64,000 nucleotides of DNA from an uncultured Lachnospiraceae bacterium (GCA_900548905.1 URMK01000002.1:124001-188000), one strand, 5' to 3'; positions 40,113 to 49,640 are shown, counted from the stretch's first letter. Numbers and translations are program-made. Notes: generated from the sequence alone by a model not told the origin.

Positions 40113-40864
40113 AGCCTGCTTTCCTCCTTCAGCAGCTTTTCCAGCTCATCCTCCGTGAGGGGGCGGAAGGCTCCCCTGGGCAGCGTCTCATCCAGCTGCA
40201 AAGCCCCCATGCTGAGACGCTTTAAATACACCACATTCCTTCCCACCGCCTGCATCATCCGTTTTACCTGATGGAATTTTCCTTCCGTAATCGTAAGAAG
40301 CCAGGCCGATTCCGCCTCCGCACAGCAAAAAACGCCCTTTTCCGCCTCCGTCAGCACGGCGGGACGGGTTTTCCCATGCTTTTCCCCGATATCCACCCCC
40401 TGCCTTAAGCATTCCTGCCGGCCGGCTGACAGGCTGCCGTCAATCTCCACATAATAAGTCTTGGGTACATGGATGGCCGGGGAAAGCAGCCGGTGGGACA
40501 GTTCGCCGTCGTCCGTTATAAGTAGCAGCCCTTCCGTATCCTTATCCAGCCGCCCTACCGGGAACAGTTCCCTGTCAAGCAGCGGATTTCCGGGATCCTT
40601 CATCAAATCCAGTACGGTTTTATCATGGCTGTCCCTGGTGGCGCTGACATACCCGGCTGGTTTATGCAGCATGAAATAGGCATATTTCTGATAAGCTACC
40701 ATCTTTCCGTTTACACAGACTGTATCGGCCTTTTCATTTATCTTTTGTTCCGGGCTTTTCACCGTTGTACCATTCACCGTTACAAGCCCTTTTCTGATAA
40801 ATACCTTCACCTGGCTCCTTGTCCCGGTTTTCATTTCACATAAAAATTTATCCAAACGAAGCAT
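40109..40864 (-). CDS. RsuA-family 16S rRNA pseudouridine synthase
   Basis: A 251-residue protein: S4 domain (about 1-60), catalytic GRLDKDTEGLLLITDDG with the nucleophilic Asp, and KFHQVKRMMQAVG. This fits the RsuA/RluB/RluE/RluF group, most similar in layout to RsuA, which modifies U516 of 16S rRNA. First gene of a run rsuA-HAD-ygiQ; ATG at 40864, no strong ribosome binding site. Confidence 0.9.
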   Translation of the reverse strand: MLRLDKFLCEMKTGTRSQVKVFIRKGLVTVNGTTVKSPEQKINEKADTVCVNGKMVAYQKYAYFMLHKPAGYVSATRDSHDKTVLDLMKDPGNPLLDRELFPVGRLDKDTEGLLLITDDGELSHRLLSPAIHVPKTYYVEIDGSLSAGRQECLRQGVDIGEKHGKTRPAVLTEAEKGVFCCAEAESAWLLTITEGKFHQVKRMMQAVGRNVVYLKRLSMGALQLDETLPRGAFRPLTEDELEKLLKEESRL

Positions 40865-40970
40865 TCTGTTTTCCTTCCAACGTTCCCGGGCAGACAGTAT
40901 TCTGACGAAAAATCCATTCCGCAGTCATTCCGCGCCTCCGAAGAACATAGCATTTACTAATGAGAAGCAA

Positions 40971-40999
40971 GCATATTCATGTCAAGTCAAGTATACATG
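40971..40999 (+). promoter_or_regulatory. Possible sporulation sigma-E-type promoter of ylbJ
   Basis: GCATATTC (40971-40978) and TATACATG (40992-40999), 13 bp apart, loosely fit the sigma-E pattern (GxATAxxT ... CATACAxT). ylbJ is a sigma-E gene in B. subtilis. Weak match. Confidence 0.3.
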
Positions 41000-41054
41000 A
41001 TCCCCCGAGTTCTTACAAGGTTCCCTTATAACAGTTGCCAAAGGAGGCTGCCTG

Positions 41055-42119
41055 ATGCACGATTATAACCCGAATCCGTACTCTTCGAGAAAGAAAGAAG
41101 CACGAATAAAATACCTGAAAAAAGTACTTTTCCTCTGCCTGTTTGCCTTCCTTACCACAGCGATGCTTCTGGAAAATGAAAAAGCGCTGGTCCTTTCCCT
41201 GACAGGCCTGAACCTGTGGTTTCAGAAAATGATTCCAACGCTTCTTCCTTTTATGATACTTTCCGGTATCCTTATCCGTATGAATCTGTCCGACAGCTTT
41301 GCCCGCTTATTTTCACCGCTGTTAAAACCCTTATTCCGCCTGTCCGATTCCTGCATTTATGTGCTGGTTATCGGCTTCCTGTGCGGATTTCCCATGGGCG
41401 CGCGCGTAACGGCGGAAAGCTATCAGCGGGGCAAAATCTCCCGCCGGGAGGCAGAGCTGCTGCTGGCATTCTGCAACAACATCGGTCCGATTTATTTTAC
41501 AGGCTTTGTCTTCCTCCTGTTTCCGGTAGACCATCCATGGGCTTTCCTGGCAGGCATGTATTTGCTGCCTCTGCTCTATGGCCTATTCCTACGGTACACC
41601 TCCTACCGGGATATTCCGAAGCCGTCTCTGGCAGGGAACCGGCTGAAAGAAACCATACAGGCCTCCGGCAGGCTGAACAGCCTTCACGCGGCCCAGACGC
41701 CTTCGCCGGCAGTAACTCCGCCTTCACCGGAACGGAAAAAACGGCCTGGCGATCCTTCCTTGTTTGAAGAAATGCAGGATTCCATTGTATCCTCCCTGTG
41801 CGCCATCGCTTCCCTGGGCGGATATATGATTCTTTTTAATCTGCTGAACCTGATTCCTGAAATCCTGCTTCCCTCAAAAATGACCGCCGTACAGGATATC
41901 ATCGGCTGTTTGCTGGAAATCACCAGCGGCCTGTCACGCCTGCCTCATTCCATGGCCTTTTGGGGTTATGTTATCCTTCCCTTCGGCGGTCTGTCCTGCA
42001 TCGCACAGACCTACAGCATGATCCGGGAAACCGATCTTTCCCTTCGCTGCTATGTGGGCCATAAGGTCATACAGACCGCTCTGGCATTCGTATATTATAC
42101 GTTTTTATACGCCTTTTAG
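41055..42119 (+). CDS. ylbJ: YlbJ-like sporulation integral membrane protein
   Basis: A 354-residue protein with about 8 membrane segments and the nucleoside-recognition/gate pattern (GLNLWFQKMIPTLLPFMILSGIL; FLCGFPMGARVTAESY; LAFCNNIGPIYF). YlbJ is needed for spore cortex formation in B. subtilis, where it also lies near coaD; coaD and rsmD are 2-3 kb away here. ATG at 41055 follows AAGGAGG. A Pro/Ser-rich loop of about 45 residues (about 195-240) separates the two halves. Confidence 0.9.
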   Translation: MHDYNPNPYSSRKKEARIKYLKKVLFLCLFAFLTTAMLLENEKALVLSLTGLNLWFQKMIPTLLPFMILSGILIRMNLSDSFARLFSPLLKPLFRLSDSCIYVLVIGFLCGFPMGARVTAESYQRGKISRREAELLLAFCNNIGPIYFTGFVFLLFPVDHPWAFLAGMYLLPLLYGLFLRYTSYRDIPKPSLAGNRLKETIQASGRLNSLHAAQTPSPAVTPPSPERKKRPGDPSLFEEMQDSIVSSLCAIASLGGYMILFNLLNLIPEILLPSKMTAVQDIIGCLLEITSGLSRLPHSMAFWGYVILPFGGLSCIAQTYSMIRETDLSLRCYVGHKVIQTALAFVYYTFLYAF

Positions 42120-42126
42120 ATATAAT

Positions 42127-43170
42127 CTATCTGGCGGAAAAAACGCCGGGAATGACGAAATTGCTGTCCGTATGGTAATCATAACCGTTATAAGCCCTGC
42201 ACATGATGACCGGCTGGCTCCCTCCCGGCACCGTGATGGAAAACTGTATGGTATTTCCTCCTGTCCACGGAGTCAATACAGACCAGGTCGCACCGCCGTC
42301 AATACTATAGCTGTAGTACAGCATCCCGGACTGGGGATCCGAAGCGCTCAGGGAAATATCCACTTTCCCGGTATTCAGATCGGCATATGTAACCGCCATG
42401 GCAACGTTTTCCGGAGGTGTGGAGTCCGGTACGGAAATTCCGCCCGCCGGCGCGGCAACCAATTCATATGGATAATTACTGAAGTCCAGTCCTAGAGAGG
42501 GGGATTTCAGCCGAAAATACTTGGCAACCGCCATGGCGTCACTGACTCCGAAAGAAGCCAGCTTCTGGGGGGAATTGGCCTGAGGGCTGTCTATAGGGTG
42601 ATCCATATAGCAATGCTCGATAATAACGCAGGGGACATCCAGGGCACGGGAAGCCCGGATTACACCATAATAATCCGTCCCGCGGCTGTTCAGCCTTGTT
42701 TTAATCCCTTTGTTGAACAGACCGTACTGTGTCATTTCCGCCAGCTGCAGTTTACCAAAGGTTTGTCCTGCGGAATAATATTTGCCGAAGGCCGAAGTCC
42801 AGACCTCTGTCCCGTACAAATTATGTTCTGCGGACATATTAAAATGGAGGGAAAACAGAAAATCCGCATTATAGGACCTGGCTATCTGCGCCCTTTGCTC
42901 CAGAGACAGTTCCTGATCCGTCGTACGTGTCAGATATACTTCCACGCCTTCAAACTGTTCCAGTGTCTGCTTCATGGCCTGAGCCACCTGAAGCGTCAGA
43001 TTTTTTTCCACATAGTGGGGAAGCACCTCTCCTCCCCGGTTTTCTTCACCGCCATGTCCGGGATCGATAACCACGATTACCGGTTCCTTCGCATCCGCCT
43101 GTACTCCGGGCAGCAGCGCCAGCATACACACCGCCAAGAAACATGTTATTATTGCCGTCTTTTTCTTCAC
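42127..43170 (-). CDS. N-acetylmuramoyl-L-alanine amidase (Amidase_3) with C-terminal Ig-like domain
   Basis: A 347-residue secreted enzyme: signal peptide (about 1-27), Amidase_3 catalytic domain (about 30-220) with zinc ligands in DPGHGGEENRGG, LEFSLHFN-like SLHFNMSAEHN and the IIEHCYMD catalytic Glu, and a C-terminal domain (about 240-347) resembling bacterial Ig-like repeats (SLSASDPQSGMLYYSYSIDGG). CwlD-like amidases act on spore cortex. Start is GTG at 43170 after GGCAGGTACG. It converges with ylbJ, with 7 bp between the stops. Confidence 0.9.
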   Translation of the reverse strand: MKKKTAIITCFLAVCMLALLPGVQADAKEPVIVVIDPGHGGEENRGGEVLPHYVEKNLTLQVAQAMKQTLEQFEGVEVYLTRTTDQELSLEQRAQIARSYNADFLFSLHFNMSAEHNLYGTEVWTSAFGKYYSAGQTFGKLQLAEMTQYGLFNKGIKTRLNSRGTDYYGVIRASRALDVPCVIIEHCYMDHPIDSPQANSPQKLASFGVSDAMAVAKYFRLKSPSLGLDFSNYPYELVAAPAGGISVPDSTPPENVAMAVTYADLNTGKVDISLSASDPQSGMLYYSYSIDGGATWSVLTPWTGGNTIQFSITVPGGSQPVIMCRAYNGYDYHTDSNFVIPGVFSAR

Positions 43171-43297
43171 TTTTCGTACCTGCCTTTATCTTCTTTCGTA
43201 TAGCCATAATCCCGCAAGGAATACCGGCTTTTTTATCATACCATAAAAAATGTGCATCTTCCAGATGGAAAACAATGGATATCCCCCTCCCGGACAG

Positions 43298-43325
43298 CAA
43301 AAAAACGCCTTCCTAAAGAAGGCGT
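43298..43325 (-). terminator. Intrinsic terminator after the coiled-coil protein gene
   Basis: Arms ACGCCTTC and GAAGGCGT with a five-base loop; the minus strand continues with seven T. Ends the run rsmD-coaD-43995 gene. Confidence 0.88.
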
Positions 43326-43368
43326 CCGTTTAACTTGCTTCCCGCAGGGACAAAAGGAATCGCGGGGA

Positions 43369-43995
43369 TTACAGGATATCCAGATTCAGATCGCTTCCAT
43401 CCCCTCCGGAAACATCCAACCCTCCCAGGTTAGGAAGAGAGGAGGTATCATCCTCTTCATCCGGACGAAGCTCCATCCGGTTGGACTGCACAACCCCCAA
43501 ACAATTATTCAGATCGTTGATAAGCTGCCCATAATGCTCACCGGCAATATCGATACCATGTCCGATGATGCTTTCCAGGTTAGCAAGGATATCATCCGTA
43601 TATTGGATAGCGGATGCTTTAACACTGTTCGCCTCCACCGTGGCACTGTCCAGAATCTCCTGCGCCTGCTGGGTGGCAAGAGAAACCACTTCATTTGCCT
43701 GGGCATATGCCTGCTGCATGATCTCGTGCTCGTTAATCAGCTCACTGGTATGTACGGTAGCCTCATTGATCAGGGCTTCCGCTTTTTCCCGGGCATCATT
43801 CAGAATGGCTTCCTTATTGTTAATGATTTTCTGATAGCGTTTGATTTCATCGGGGGTTTTCATCCGAAGTTCCCGAAGCAGCTCTTCCAGCTCTTCCTTA
43901 TTCACAATGATTTTGCTGTTGGAAAGGGGCTGGTATTTACAGCTGTCGATATATTCTTCGATTTCGTCAATTAGTTGTTCGATTCTGCTGCTCAT
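43369..43995 (-). CDS. DivIVA/ATPase-subunit-like coiled-coil protein
   Basis: A 208-residue mostly helical protein: N-terminal SSRIEQLIDEIEEYIDSC, a long coiled coil (about 40-165) rich in Ala, Glu and Gln (ATQQAQEILDSATVEANSV), and an acidic, Gly/Asp-rich tail. This is the pattern often labelled DivIVA-like or vacuolar-type ATPase subunit H-like; I infer a structural role at the septum or membrane. ATG at 43995 follows GAAGGAGAAAAGG. Co-transcribed with coaD (38 bp apart). Confidence 0.72.
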   Translation of the reverse strand: MSSRIEQLIDEIEEYIDSCKYQPLSNSKIIVNKEELEELLRELRMKTPDEIKRYQKIINNKEAILNDAREKAEALINEATVHTSELINEHEIMQQAYAQANEVVSLATQQAQEILDSATVEANSVKASAIQYTDDILANLESIIGHGIDIAGEHYGQLINDLNNCLGVVQSNRMELRPDEEDDTSSLPNLGGLDVSGGDGSDLNLDIL

Positions 43996-44033
43996 CCTTT
44001 TCTCCTTCACAAGCAATACGCCGGTATGAAGAC

Positions 44034-44528
44034 TTATTGCTTATACTCATGTCCATATTTTTCATATACAAGCCTTGCCACAAAATCCGGTACACACTGA
44101 GAAATATCTCCATGAAATTCCGCAATTTCCTTAACACTGGAGGAACTTAAATAGGCATATTCCAGACTGGTCGTAAGGAATATCGTATCCAGCCCTCCAT
44201 TGGAAAGCTTGCGGTTCGTTTGGGCTATCTGCAATTCATATTCGAAATCCGTAATGGCACGCAGCCCCCGGATAACGACATGCACGTCCTTTTCCCTGGC
44301 ATAATTGATTAATAATCCCGAAAAAGAGTCCACCTTGACATTGGGCATCTCTTTTGTGGCTTCTTCTAGTATTCTAACACGTTCTTCCACAGAAAACAAC
44401 GGAGTCTTCTGGGTATTGTTCAACACACTGACTGTTAATTCGTCAAAGATCGACGCTGCCCGACGGATGACATCGAGGTGTCCGAAGGTAACCGGATCGA
44501 AACTCCCGGGATAAATCGCTGCTTTCAT
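44034..44528 (-). CDS. coaD: Phosphopantetheine adenylyltransferase
   Basis: A 164-residue CoaD: IYPGSFDPVTFGHLDVIRRA nucleotidyltransferase motif (His18), GLRAITDFEYELQIAQTNR, and TTSLEYAYLSSSSVKEIA. It catalyses the fourth step of CoA synthesis. The rsmD stop overlaps its GGAGTAAG ribosome binding site, the conserved rsmD-coaD pair of Firmicutes. Confidence 0.97.
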   Translation of the reverse strand: MKAAIYPGSFDPVTFGHLDVIRRAASIFDELTVSVLNNTQKTPLFSVEERVRILEEATKEMPNVKVDSFSGLLINYAREKDVHVVIRGLRAITDFEYELQIAQTNRKLSNGGLDTIFLTTSLEYAYLSSSSVKEIAEFHGDISQCVPDFVARLVYEKYGHEYKQ

Positions 44529-44532
44529 AATC

Positions 44533-45090
44533 TTACTCCGCCTTCTGTCTTTTTATAAAAACATGCTTATTCGTCTTGTATTTTTTCTCTCTCACCGCTT
44601 CAAAGCCGTATTCTGCCGTAAAGGAAAAATCCTTATGCAGCTCTGCTTCAATAATAATAAGCGTATCCTCCGTCACATAGGAAGCGTGTCCCAGGGCGGA
44701 AAGGACAGGCTCCTCCAGTCCGGCCTGATAAGGGGGATCCATAAAAATTACATCCACCTCTTTCTCATGAATACTTCCCAATGCGGATACCACATCCTGT
44801 TTCAGAAGGACTGACCGGTCCGTAAATTTGGTAAAGTTCAGATTATCCTGGATACACTTTGCCGCTTTCGCCGCATTTTCCACAAAATAGGCCCTTTTCG
44901 CGCCGCGGCTGACAGCTTCAATGCCGATGGAACCGCTGCCGCTGCATAAATCCACAAAGATACTGCCGGGGATATCCCCCTGCAGAATATTGAACAACGT
45001 CTCTTTTATCCGGTCGGTGGTAGGTCTGGTATCCTGCCCCTCCGGGCTTTTTAACGGAAGGCTTCGCGCCTCGCCTGCAATAACTCTCAT
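44533..45090 (-). CDS. rsmD: 16S rRNA (guanine966-N2)-methyltransferase
   Basis: A 185-residue RsmD starting MRVIAGEARSLPLKSP at ATG 45090 (AGGAG site): RPTTDRIKETLFNIL, SAM motif DLCSGSGSIGIEA, and catalytic DPPY. It methylates G966 of 16S rRNA. An upstream in-frame Met at 45165 falls in the leader, which also carries a dispersed palindrome. Confidence 0.95.
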   Translation of the reverse strand: MRVIAGEARSLPLKSPEGQDTRPTTDRIKETLFNILQGDIPGSIFVDLCSGSGSIGIEAVSRGAKRAYFVENAAKAAKCIQDNLNFTKFTDRSVLLKQDVVSALGSIHEKEVDVIFMDPPYQAGLEEPVLSALGHASYVTEDTLIIIEAELHKDFSFTAEYGFEAVREKKYKTNKHVFIKRQKAE

Positions 45091-45167
45091 AATATCTCCT
45101 GACTGTATCTGATTTTCCTGTACCGCCGCAGGGACTGCCGCAGCCATATGGATTCTGTTGCGCATAC

Positions 45168-45192
45168 GGATGGCCCGCGCAGCGAGGCATCC
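45168..45192. repeat. Dispersed palindrome, family 3, copy A
   Basis: 25 bp beginning GGATGGCCCGC and ending AGCGAGGCATCC, forming a GGATGCC / GGCCATCC-type stem. It lies in the rsmD leader and matches 49537-49561 (opposite strand) at 22 of 25 positions. Confidence 0.65.
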
Positions 45193-45202
45193 GTTGTCTC
45201 AC

Positions 45203-45231
45203 ATTATAATTGCTTGTGAAAAAAAAGGCAA
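45203..45231 (-). promoter_or_regulatory. Promoter of rsmD-coaD
   Basis: Minus strand: TTGCCT (45231-45226), 17-bp spacer, TATAAT (45208-45203). Confidence 0.72.
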
Positions 45232-45268
45232 TCCCATATGAAATATTTTATAAATCTTATCCGGGGAA

Positions 45269-47506
45269 TCAGGCCCGTACTTTTATTCCCTTCCCATCTC
45301 TTTTTGCCGCCTTGATCTGGTTCAAAACAAGCTCCCTGCTCTTATAGGGGACAGATGCTTCATCTGAAAGCCGGGTGTAATAAACCGCTTCAATGGTATC
45401 GCCCTCACTCAGGCGCATTCCGCGGACACCGATCGCTCCTTTTTTCTTTTCCGGAATCTCATCCACAGCAAAACGCAGGAAATAACCGGCTTTGGACTGC
45501 AGAATAATATTTTTCTGCTCCTTCATAACCACAACGCTCACCACACAGTCGCCTTCCTGCAGCTTCGTGGCCGCCACCGTTCGTTTGGCCACATCAAACT
45601 CTCCGCCGTCCACTATCTTTACCATACCCATTCGTGTGGCAAAGATCACCCGGTACAGGTTCAGCTCAGATTGAGCGGTTACCAGAAGAAGCTCTTCCTG
45701 CGAAGAATTGAAATTGCTTACATTATCCACCGGAATCCCTTTGTCACGGAACTTTCCGAAGGGCAGGTCCTGTACCTTCACGGTATAAAGCTGGCCCATA
45801 TTGGTAAACATACAGATTCTTCCCGTATTTTTGCATGGGAATACAAATTTATTTTCCGAATCCGCCGCTTCTTTATTCCTTTCATAAGTGGAAAGATCAA
45901 CTGTCTTCGCATATCCGAAACGGTCCATGAGGAAAATCACATCCATTTCTTCGATCCGTTTTTCTTCATAGACAGCCTCTTCGCAGTTATCAATCACAGT
46001 CCTGCGTTTGCGGCCGAATTTTTTCTTGATGGCATCCAGTTCGTTGATAATAACCTGGGCCATGGAATCCCTTCTGGCAAGGATATCTTCATACCGGTAA
46101 ATATTAGCCACCGTTTCTTCGTGTTCTTTAATAAGAGCTTCCAGTTCCAATCCGATCAGCTTGTACAGACGCATTTCCAGAATCGCATTCGCCTGGTTTT
46201 CCGAAAATTTAAGCTGCTGGGCCATAATTCCGGATTCCTTGGATTTAAACCGGATCCCTTCTGTCTTTCCTTCTACCAGACAGGCTTTTGCCATAGCCCG
46301 ATCCTTGGATCCGCGGAGGATCTCTATGATTAAATCGATCACATTACAGGCTTTGATAAGCCCTTCCTGGATTTCCCTCTTTGCGCTTTCCTTTGCGAGC
46401 AGGTTCTCATATTTCCGGGTAGTGGTTTCATACTGGAAATCCACGCTGGCTTTTATGATTTCTTTAAGACCCATTGTTTCCGGCCTGCCATTTGCAATAG
46501 CAAGCATATTCACTCCGAAGGTATCTTCCAGCCTGGTTTTCTTGTAGAGCATATTGATAAAGTTATCCACATCCGCATCCTTGCGCAGTTCGATGACAAT
46601 ACGGATCCCCTCCTTGGAGGACTGATTGGAAATGTCGCTGATATCCTGGGTCTTTTTTGTTTCCGCAAGAGCCGCCACATCGGTAAGGAATTTGCCGATA
46701 TAGGACCCGATCATCGTATACGGGATCTGGGAAATGACTACATTTACTTTTCCGCCCTTCCCTTTTTCCACATCCACCTTGCCCCGGATCTTGATCTTTC
46801 CGGCTCCCGTTTCATAAATGGACAGCAGATCGTCCTTGTTGGTCACAATTCCGCCGGTAGGAAAATCCGGCCCCTGGATATAACGCATCAGCTCCCTGGC
46901 AGTTATGTTTTCATTATTCATATAGGCCTTGGTGGCATCTATAACCTCAATCAGGTTATGGGGCGGCGTGCTTGTAGCCATACCTACCGCAATCCCCTCC
47001 GAACCGTTTACCAGCAGGTTGGGAAATTTGACAGGAAGGACGCTTGGCTCCTTCTCCGTTTCATCAAAGTTGGGTATAAAATCCACCACATCCTTGTCCA
47101 GATCCGCAAGAAACGCTTCCTGTGTCACCTGCTCCAGACGGGCTTCCGTATAACGCATGGCAGCGGCGCCGTCCCCTTCGATATTGCCGAAGTTGCCGTG
47201 CCCGTCAATCATGGGAAGGCCCTTTTTGAAATCCTGGGACATTACCACCAGTGCGTCGTAGATGGAACTGTCTCCGTGGGGATGATATTTACCCATGGTA
47301 TCTCCCACAATACGGGCGCTCTTCCGATAAGGCCTGTCATAACGGATGCCCAGCTCATGCATATCATACAGGGTTCTGCGCTGTACCGGCTTCAGTCCGT
47401 CCCTGACATCGGGAAGGGCCCTGGCCACGATAACGCTCATGGCATAATCGATAAAGGATTTCTGCATGACCTCAGAATACTCTGTTTTTATAATCTTCTC
47501 TTCCAA
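45269..47506 (-). CDS. parC: Topoisomerase IV subunit A-like (type IIA)
   Basis: A 745-residue type IIA subunit A: catalytic Tyr119 in GDGAAAMRYTEARL, quinolone region GDTMGKYHPHGDSSIYD (about 69-85) with unaltered Ser residues, and a C-terminal beta-pinwheel. The GyrA-box (QRRGGxG) that gives gyrase its wrapping ability is absent, and the protein is about 80-90 residues shorter than GyrA, so ParC is the better call. Start is TTG at 47506 after AAGGAAGC. It follows parE by 36 bp. It could instead be a second gyrase-like paralogue. Confidence 0.85.
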   Translation of the reverse strand: MEEKIIKTEYSEVMQKSFIDYAMSVIVARALPDVRDGLKPVQRRTLYDMHELGIRYDRPYRKSARIVGDTMGKYHPHGDSSIYDALVVMSQDFKKGLPMIDGHGNFGNIEGDGAAAMRYTEARLEQVTQEAFLADLDKDVVDFIPNFDETEKEPSVLPVKFPNLLVNGSEGIAVGMATSTPPHNLIEVIDATKAYMNNENITARELMRYIQGPDFPTGGIVTNKDDLLSIYETGAGKIKIRGKVDVEKGKGGKVNVVISQIPYTMIGSYIGKFLTDVAALAETKKTQDISDISNQSSKEGIRIVIELRKDADVDNFINMLYKKTRLEDTFGVNMLAIANGRPETMGLKEIIKASVDFQYETTTRKYENLLAKESAKREIQEGLIKACNVIDLIIEILRGSKDRAMAKACLVEGKTEGIRFKSKESGIMAQQLKFSENQANAILEMRLYKLIGLELEALIKEHEETVANIYRYEDILARRDSMAQVIINELDAIKKKFGRKRRTVIDNCEEAVYEEKRIEEMDVIFLMDRFGYAKTVDLSTYERNKEAADSENKFVFPCKNTGRICMFTNMGQLYTVKVQDLPFGKFRDKGIPVDNVSNFNSSQEELLLVTAQSELNLYRVIFATRMGMVKIVDGGEFDVAKRTVAATKLQEGDCVVSVVVMKEQKNIILQSKAGYFLRFAVDEIPEKKKGAIGVRGMRLSEGDTIEAVYYTRLSDEASVPYKSRELVLNQIKAAKRDGKGIKVRA

Positions 47507-47542
47507 TTTGTATTGCTTCCTTTCTAACGATTACAATCCTGT

Positions 47543-49468
47543 TTAAATATCAAGCTCCGCATCCGGGGCATATTCGTAAATAAAAGCTTTTCTGGGAGGA
47601 ACATCCGTACCCATCAGCATTTCCGTCACCTCAGAGGCCATTCTGGCATCTTCGATTTCCACCAGCTTAAGCATACGGGTTTCCGGATTCAGTGTTGTCT
47701 CCCAAAGCTGCTGGGCATCCATCTCTCCAAGACCTTTGTAGCGCTGCAGGGTAAAAGGCCCCTTATGCCGTTTCCGGTAACGTTCCAGCGCCTTATCATC
47801 ATACAGATATTCTTCGTTTCCTTTGGAAGGCATGGCCTTATAAAGAGGCGGCATGGCGATATATACATGGCCTTCAAATATCAGTTCCGGCATAAAACGG
47901 TAAAAAAGCGTCAGAAGAAGGGTGGAAATATGGGCGCCGTCCACATCCGCATCCGCCATGATAATGATCTTGTCATAACGCAGCCTGGTAATGTCGAAAT
48001 CATTTCCGTAACCCTCGGAAAACCCGCAGCCGAACGCATTTATCATGGTCTTTATTTCCGCATTGGCAAGCACTTTGTCAATGCTGGCTTTTTCCACGTT
48101 CAGAATCTTTCCCCTGATAGGAAGGATCGCCTGATAAGAACGGTCTCTCGCCGTCTTTGCGCTGCCGCCGGCGGAATCCCCTTCCACGATGAAAATCTCA
48201 CACCGGGACGCGTCCCTGGATTCACAGTTGGCAAGCTTTCCGTTGGAATCAAAGGAAAATTTCTGCTTGGTCAGCATGTTTGTTTTTGCTTTTTCTTCCG
48301 TTTTACGGATTTTGGCGGCTTTTTCCGCACAGCCGATAATATTTTTCAGGTTTTCCAGGTTACGGTCAAAATACCGGGTGATCTCTTCCCCGGTCACCTT
48401 GCTGACCACCTTGGAGGCATCCTGGTTGTCCAGCTTTGTCTTGGTCTGTCCTTCAAAACGGGGATCCGGATGTTTGATGGAAACCACCGCCGTCATACCG
48501 TTGCGAACATCCGCACCGGTGAAATTGGCGTCCTTTTCCTTCAGGATATTCAGCTCCCGGGAGTAGGAATTGATAACGCTGGTAAACATGGTTTTGAAGC
48601 CGGTAAGATGGGTTCCGCCTTCCGCATTATATATGTTATTGCAGAAGCCCAGCACGTTCTCATGGAATTCATTGACATACTGCAGGGCCACCTCCACAGA
48701 GATCCCTTCGCTTTCTCCGGAAAAAAAGATAACATCGCTCACCGTTTCCTTGGATTTGTTCAAATCCTTGATGAAACCGACAATTCCGTCGGGCTCGTGA
48801 TACTCTTTTGTTTCCGGCGTATCCTTTCTTTTATCCTCAAAAATAATGGTGAGCTGCGGATTCAGATAAGCTGTTTCGTGAAGACGGCTTTTCACCTCGT
48901 CCTCTTTAAAACGGGTCTTTTCAAATATGGTATCATCCGGTAGGAAATTAACCCAGGTACCGCTTTCCCTGCTTTTCCCAATAACAGGGAGAAGGCCGTT
49001 TTCCAGCTCCACGACAGGGATTCCCTGTTCATATCTGTCCTCATACACCAGTCCCCCGTTTCTGACCCGTACGGTCAACCGGGTGGAGAGGGCATTTACC
49101 ACAGAAGAGCCTACGCCATGCAGGCCGCCGCTCGTTTTATAAGCGGAGTTATCGAATTTACCTCCTGCATGCAGGGTGGTAAATACAAGCCGTTCCGCAC
49201 TCACTCCCTTTTCATGCATTCCCACAGGGATACCGCGGCCGTTATCATCCACCGTAGCGGAGCCGTCCGCTTCCAGAGTAACCCTGATCCGGTCACAATA
49301 GCCTGCCAGATGCTCATCTACCGCATTATCCACAATTTCATATATTAAGTGGTTCAGACCCTTGGTGGATACGCTGCCGATGTACATACCGGGTCTTTTC
49401 CGTACCGCTTCCAGCCCCTCCAGAACGGTTATGCTGGAAGCGTCATAATTGCTGTTATTTTTAGTCAT
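47543..49468 (-). CDS. parE: Topoisomerase IV subunit B-like (type IIA ATPase)
   Basis: A 641-residue subunit B: GHKL ATPase motifs EIVDNAVDEHLAGY, DNGRGIPVG and TSGGLHGVGSSVVNALS; TOPRIM motifs EGDSAGG and DADVDGAHI. Forms the heterotetramer with the adjacent subunit A and decatenates chromosomes. ATG at 49468 follows GAGGTTTAC. A 15-bp palindrome TGCCGTTTTACGGCA lies 15 bp upstream (49484-49498) and might be an operator or leader hairpin. Confidence 0.88.
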   Translation of the reverse strand: MTKNNSNYDASSITVLEGLEAVRKRPGMYIGSVSTKGLNHLIYEIVDNAVDEHLAGYCDRIRVTLEADGSATVDDNGRGIPVGMHEKGVSAERLVFTTLHAGGKFDNSAYKTSGGLHGVGSSVVNALSTRLTVRVRNGGLVYEDRYEQGIPVVELENGLLPVIGKSRESGTWVNFLPDDTIFEKTRFKEDEVKSRLHETAYLNPQLTIIFEDKRKDTPETKEYHEPDGIVGFIKDLNKSKETVSDVIFFSGESEGISVEVALQYVNEFHENVLGFCNNIYNAEGGTHLTGFKTMFTSVINSYSRELNILKEKDANFTGADVRNGMTAVVSIKHPDPRFEGQTKTKLDNQDASKVVSKVTGEEITRYFDRNLENLKNIIGCAEKAAKIRKTEEKAKTNMLTKQKFSFDSNGKLANCESRDASRCEIFIVEGDSAGGSAKTARDRSYQAILPIRGKILNVEKASIDKVLANAEIKTMINAFGCGFSEGYGNDFDITRLRYDKIIIMADADVDGAHISTLLLTLFYRFMPELIFEGHVYIAMPPLYKAMPSKGNEEYLYDDKALERYRKRHKGPFTLQRYKGLGEMDAQQLWETTLNPETRMLKLVEIEDARMASEVTEMLMGTDVPPRKAFIYEYAPDAELDI

Positions 49469-49536
49469 GTAAACCTCGCATTCTGCCGTTTTACGGCATT
49501 ATGAACTTTGAAAACTTATCTTGCGCAGAAAATAAG

Positions 49537-49561
49537 GGATGCCGCGCTTTGCGGGCCATCC
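49537..49561. repeat. Dispersed palindrome, family 3, copy B (also terminator-like)
   Basis: 25 bp, plus strand GGATGCCGCGC then TTTGCGGGCCATCC; on the minus strand the stem is followed by CTTATTTTC. Close relative of 45168-45192. Lies between degV and parE. Confidence 0.65.
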
Positions 49562-49640
49562 TTATGTTCAGGGGGAAAAACAGGTCAGCCGCCGATCCTC
49601 CCGGGATATTGTAGCACAAATGTTTGGGTAAGAAAAGGCA

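Noticed and set aside
47765..48943. 392-codon plus-strand frame opposite parE
   Set aside because: Antisense shadow of an essential gene with no motif of its own.
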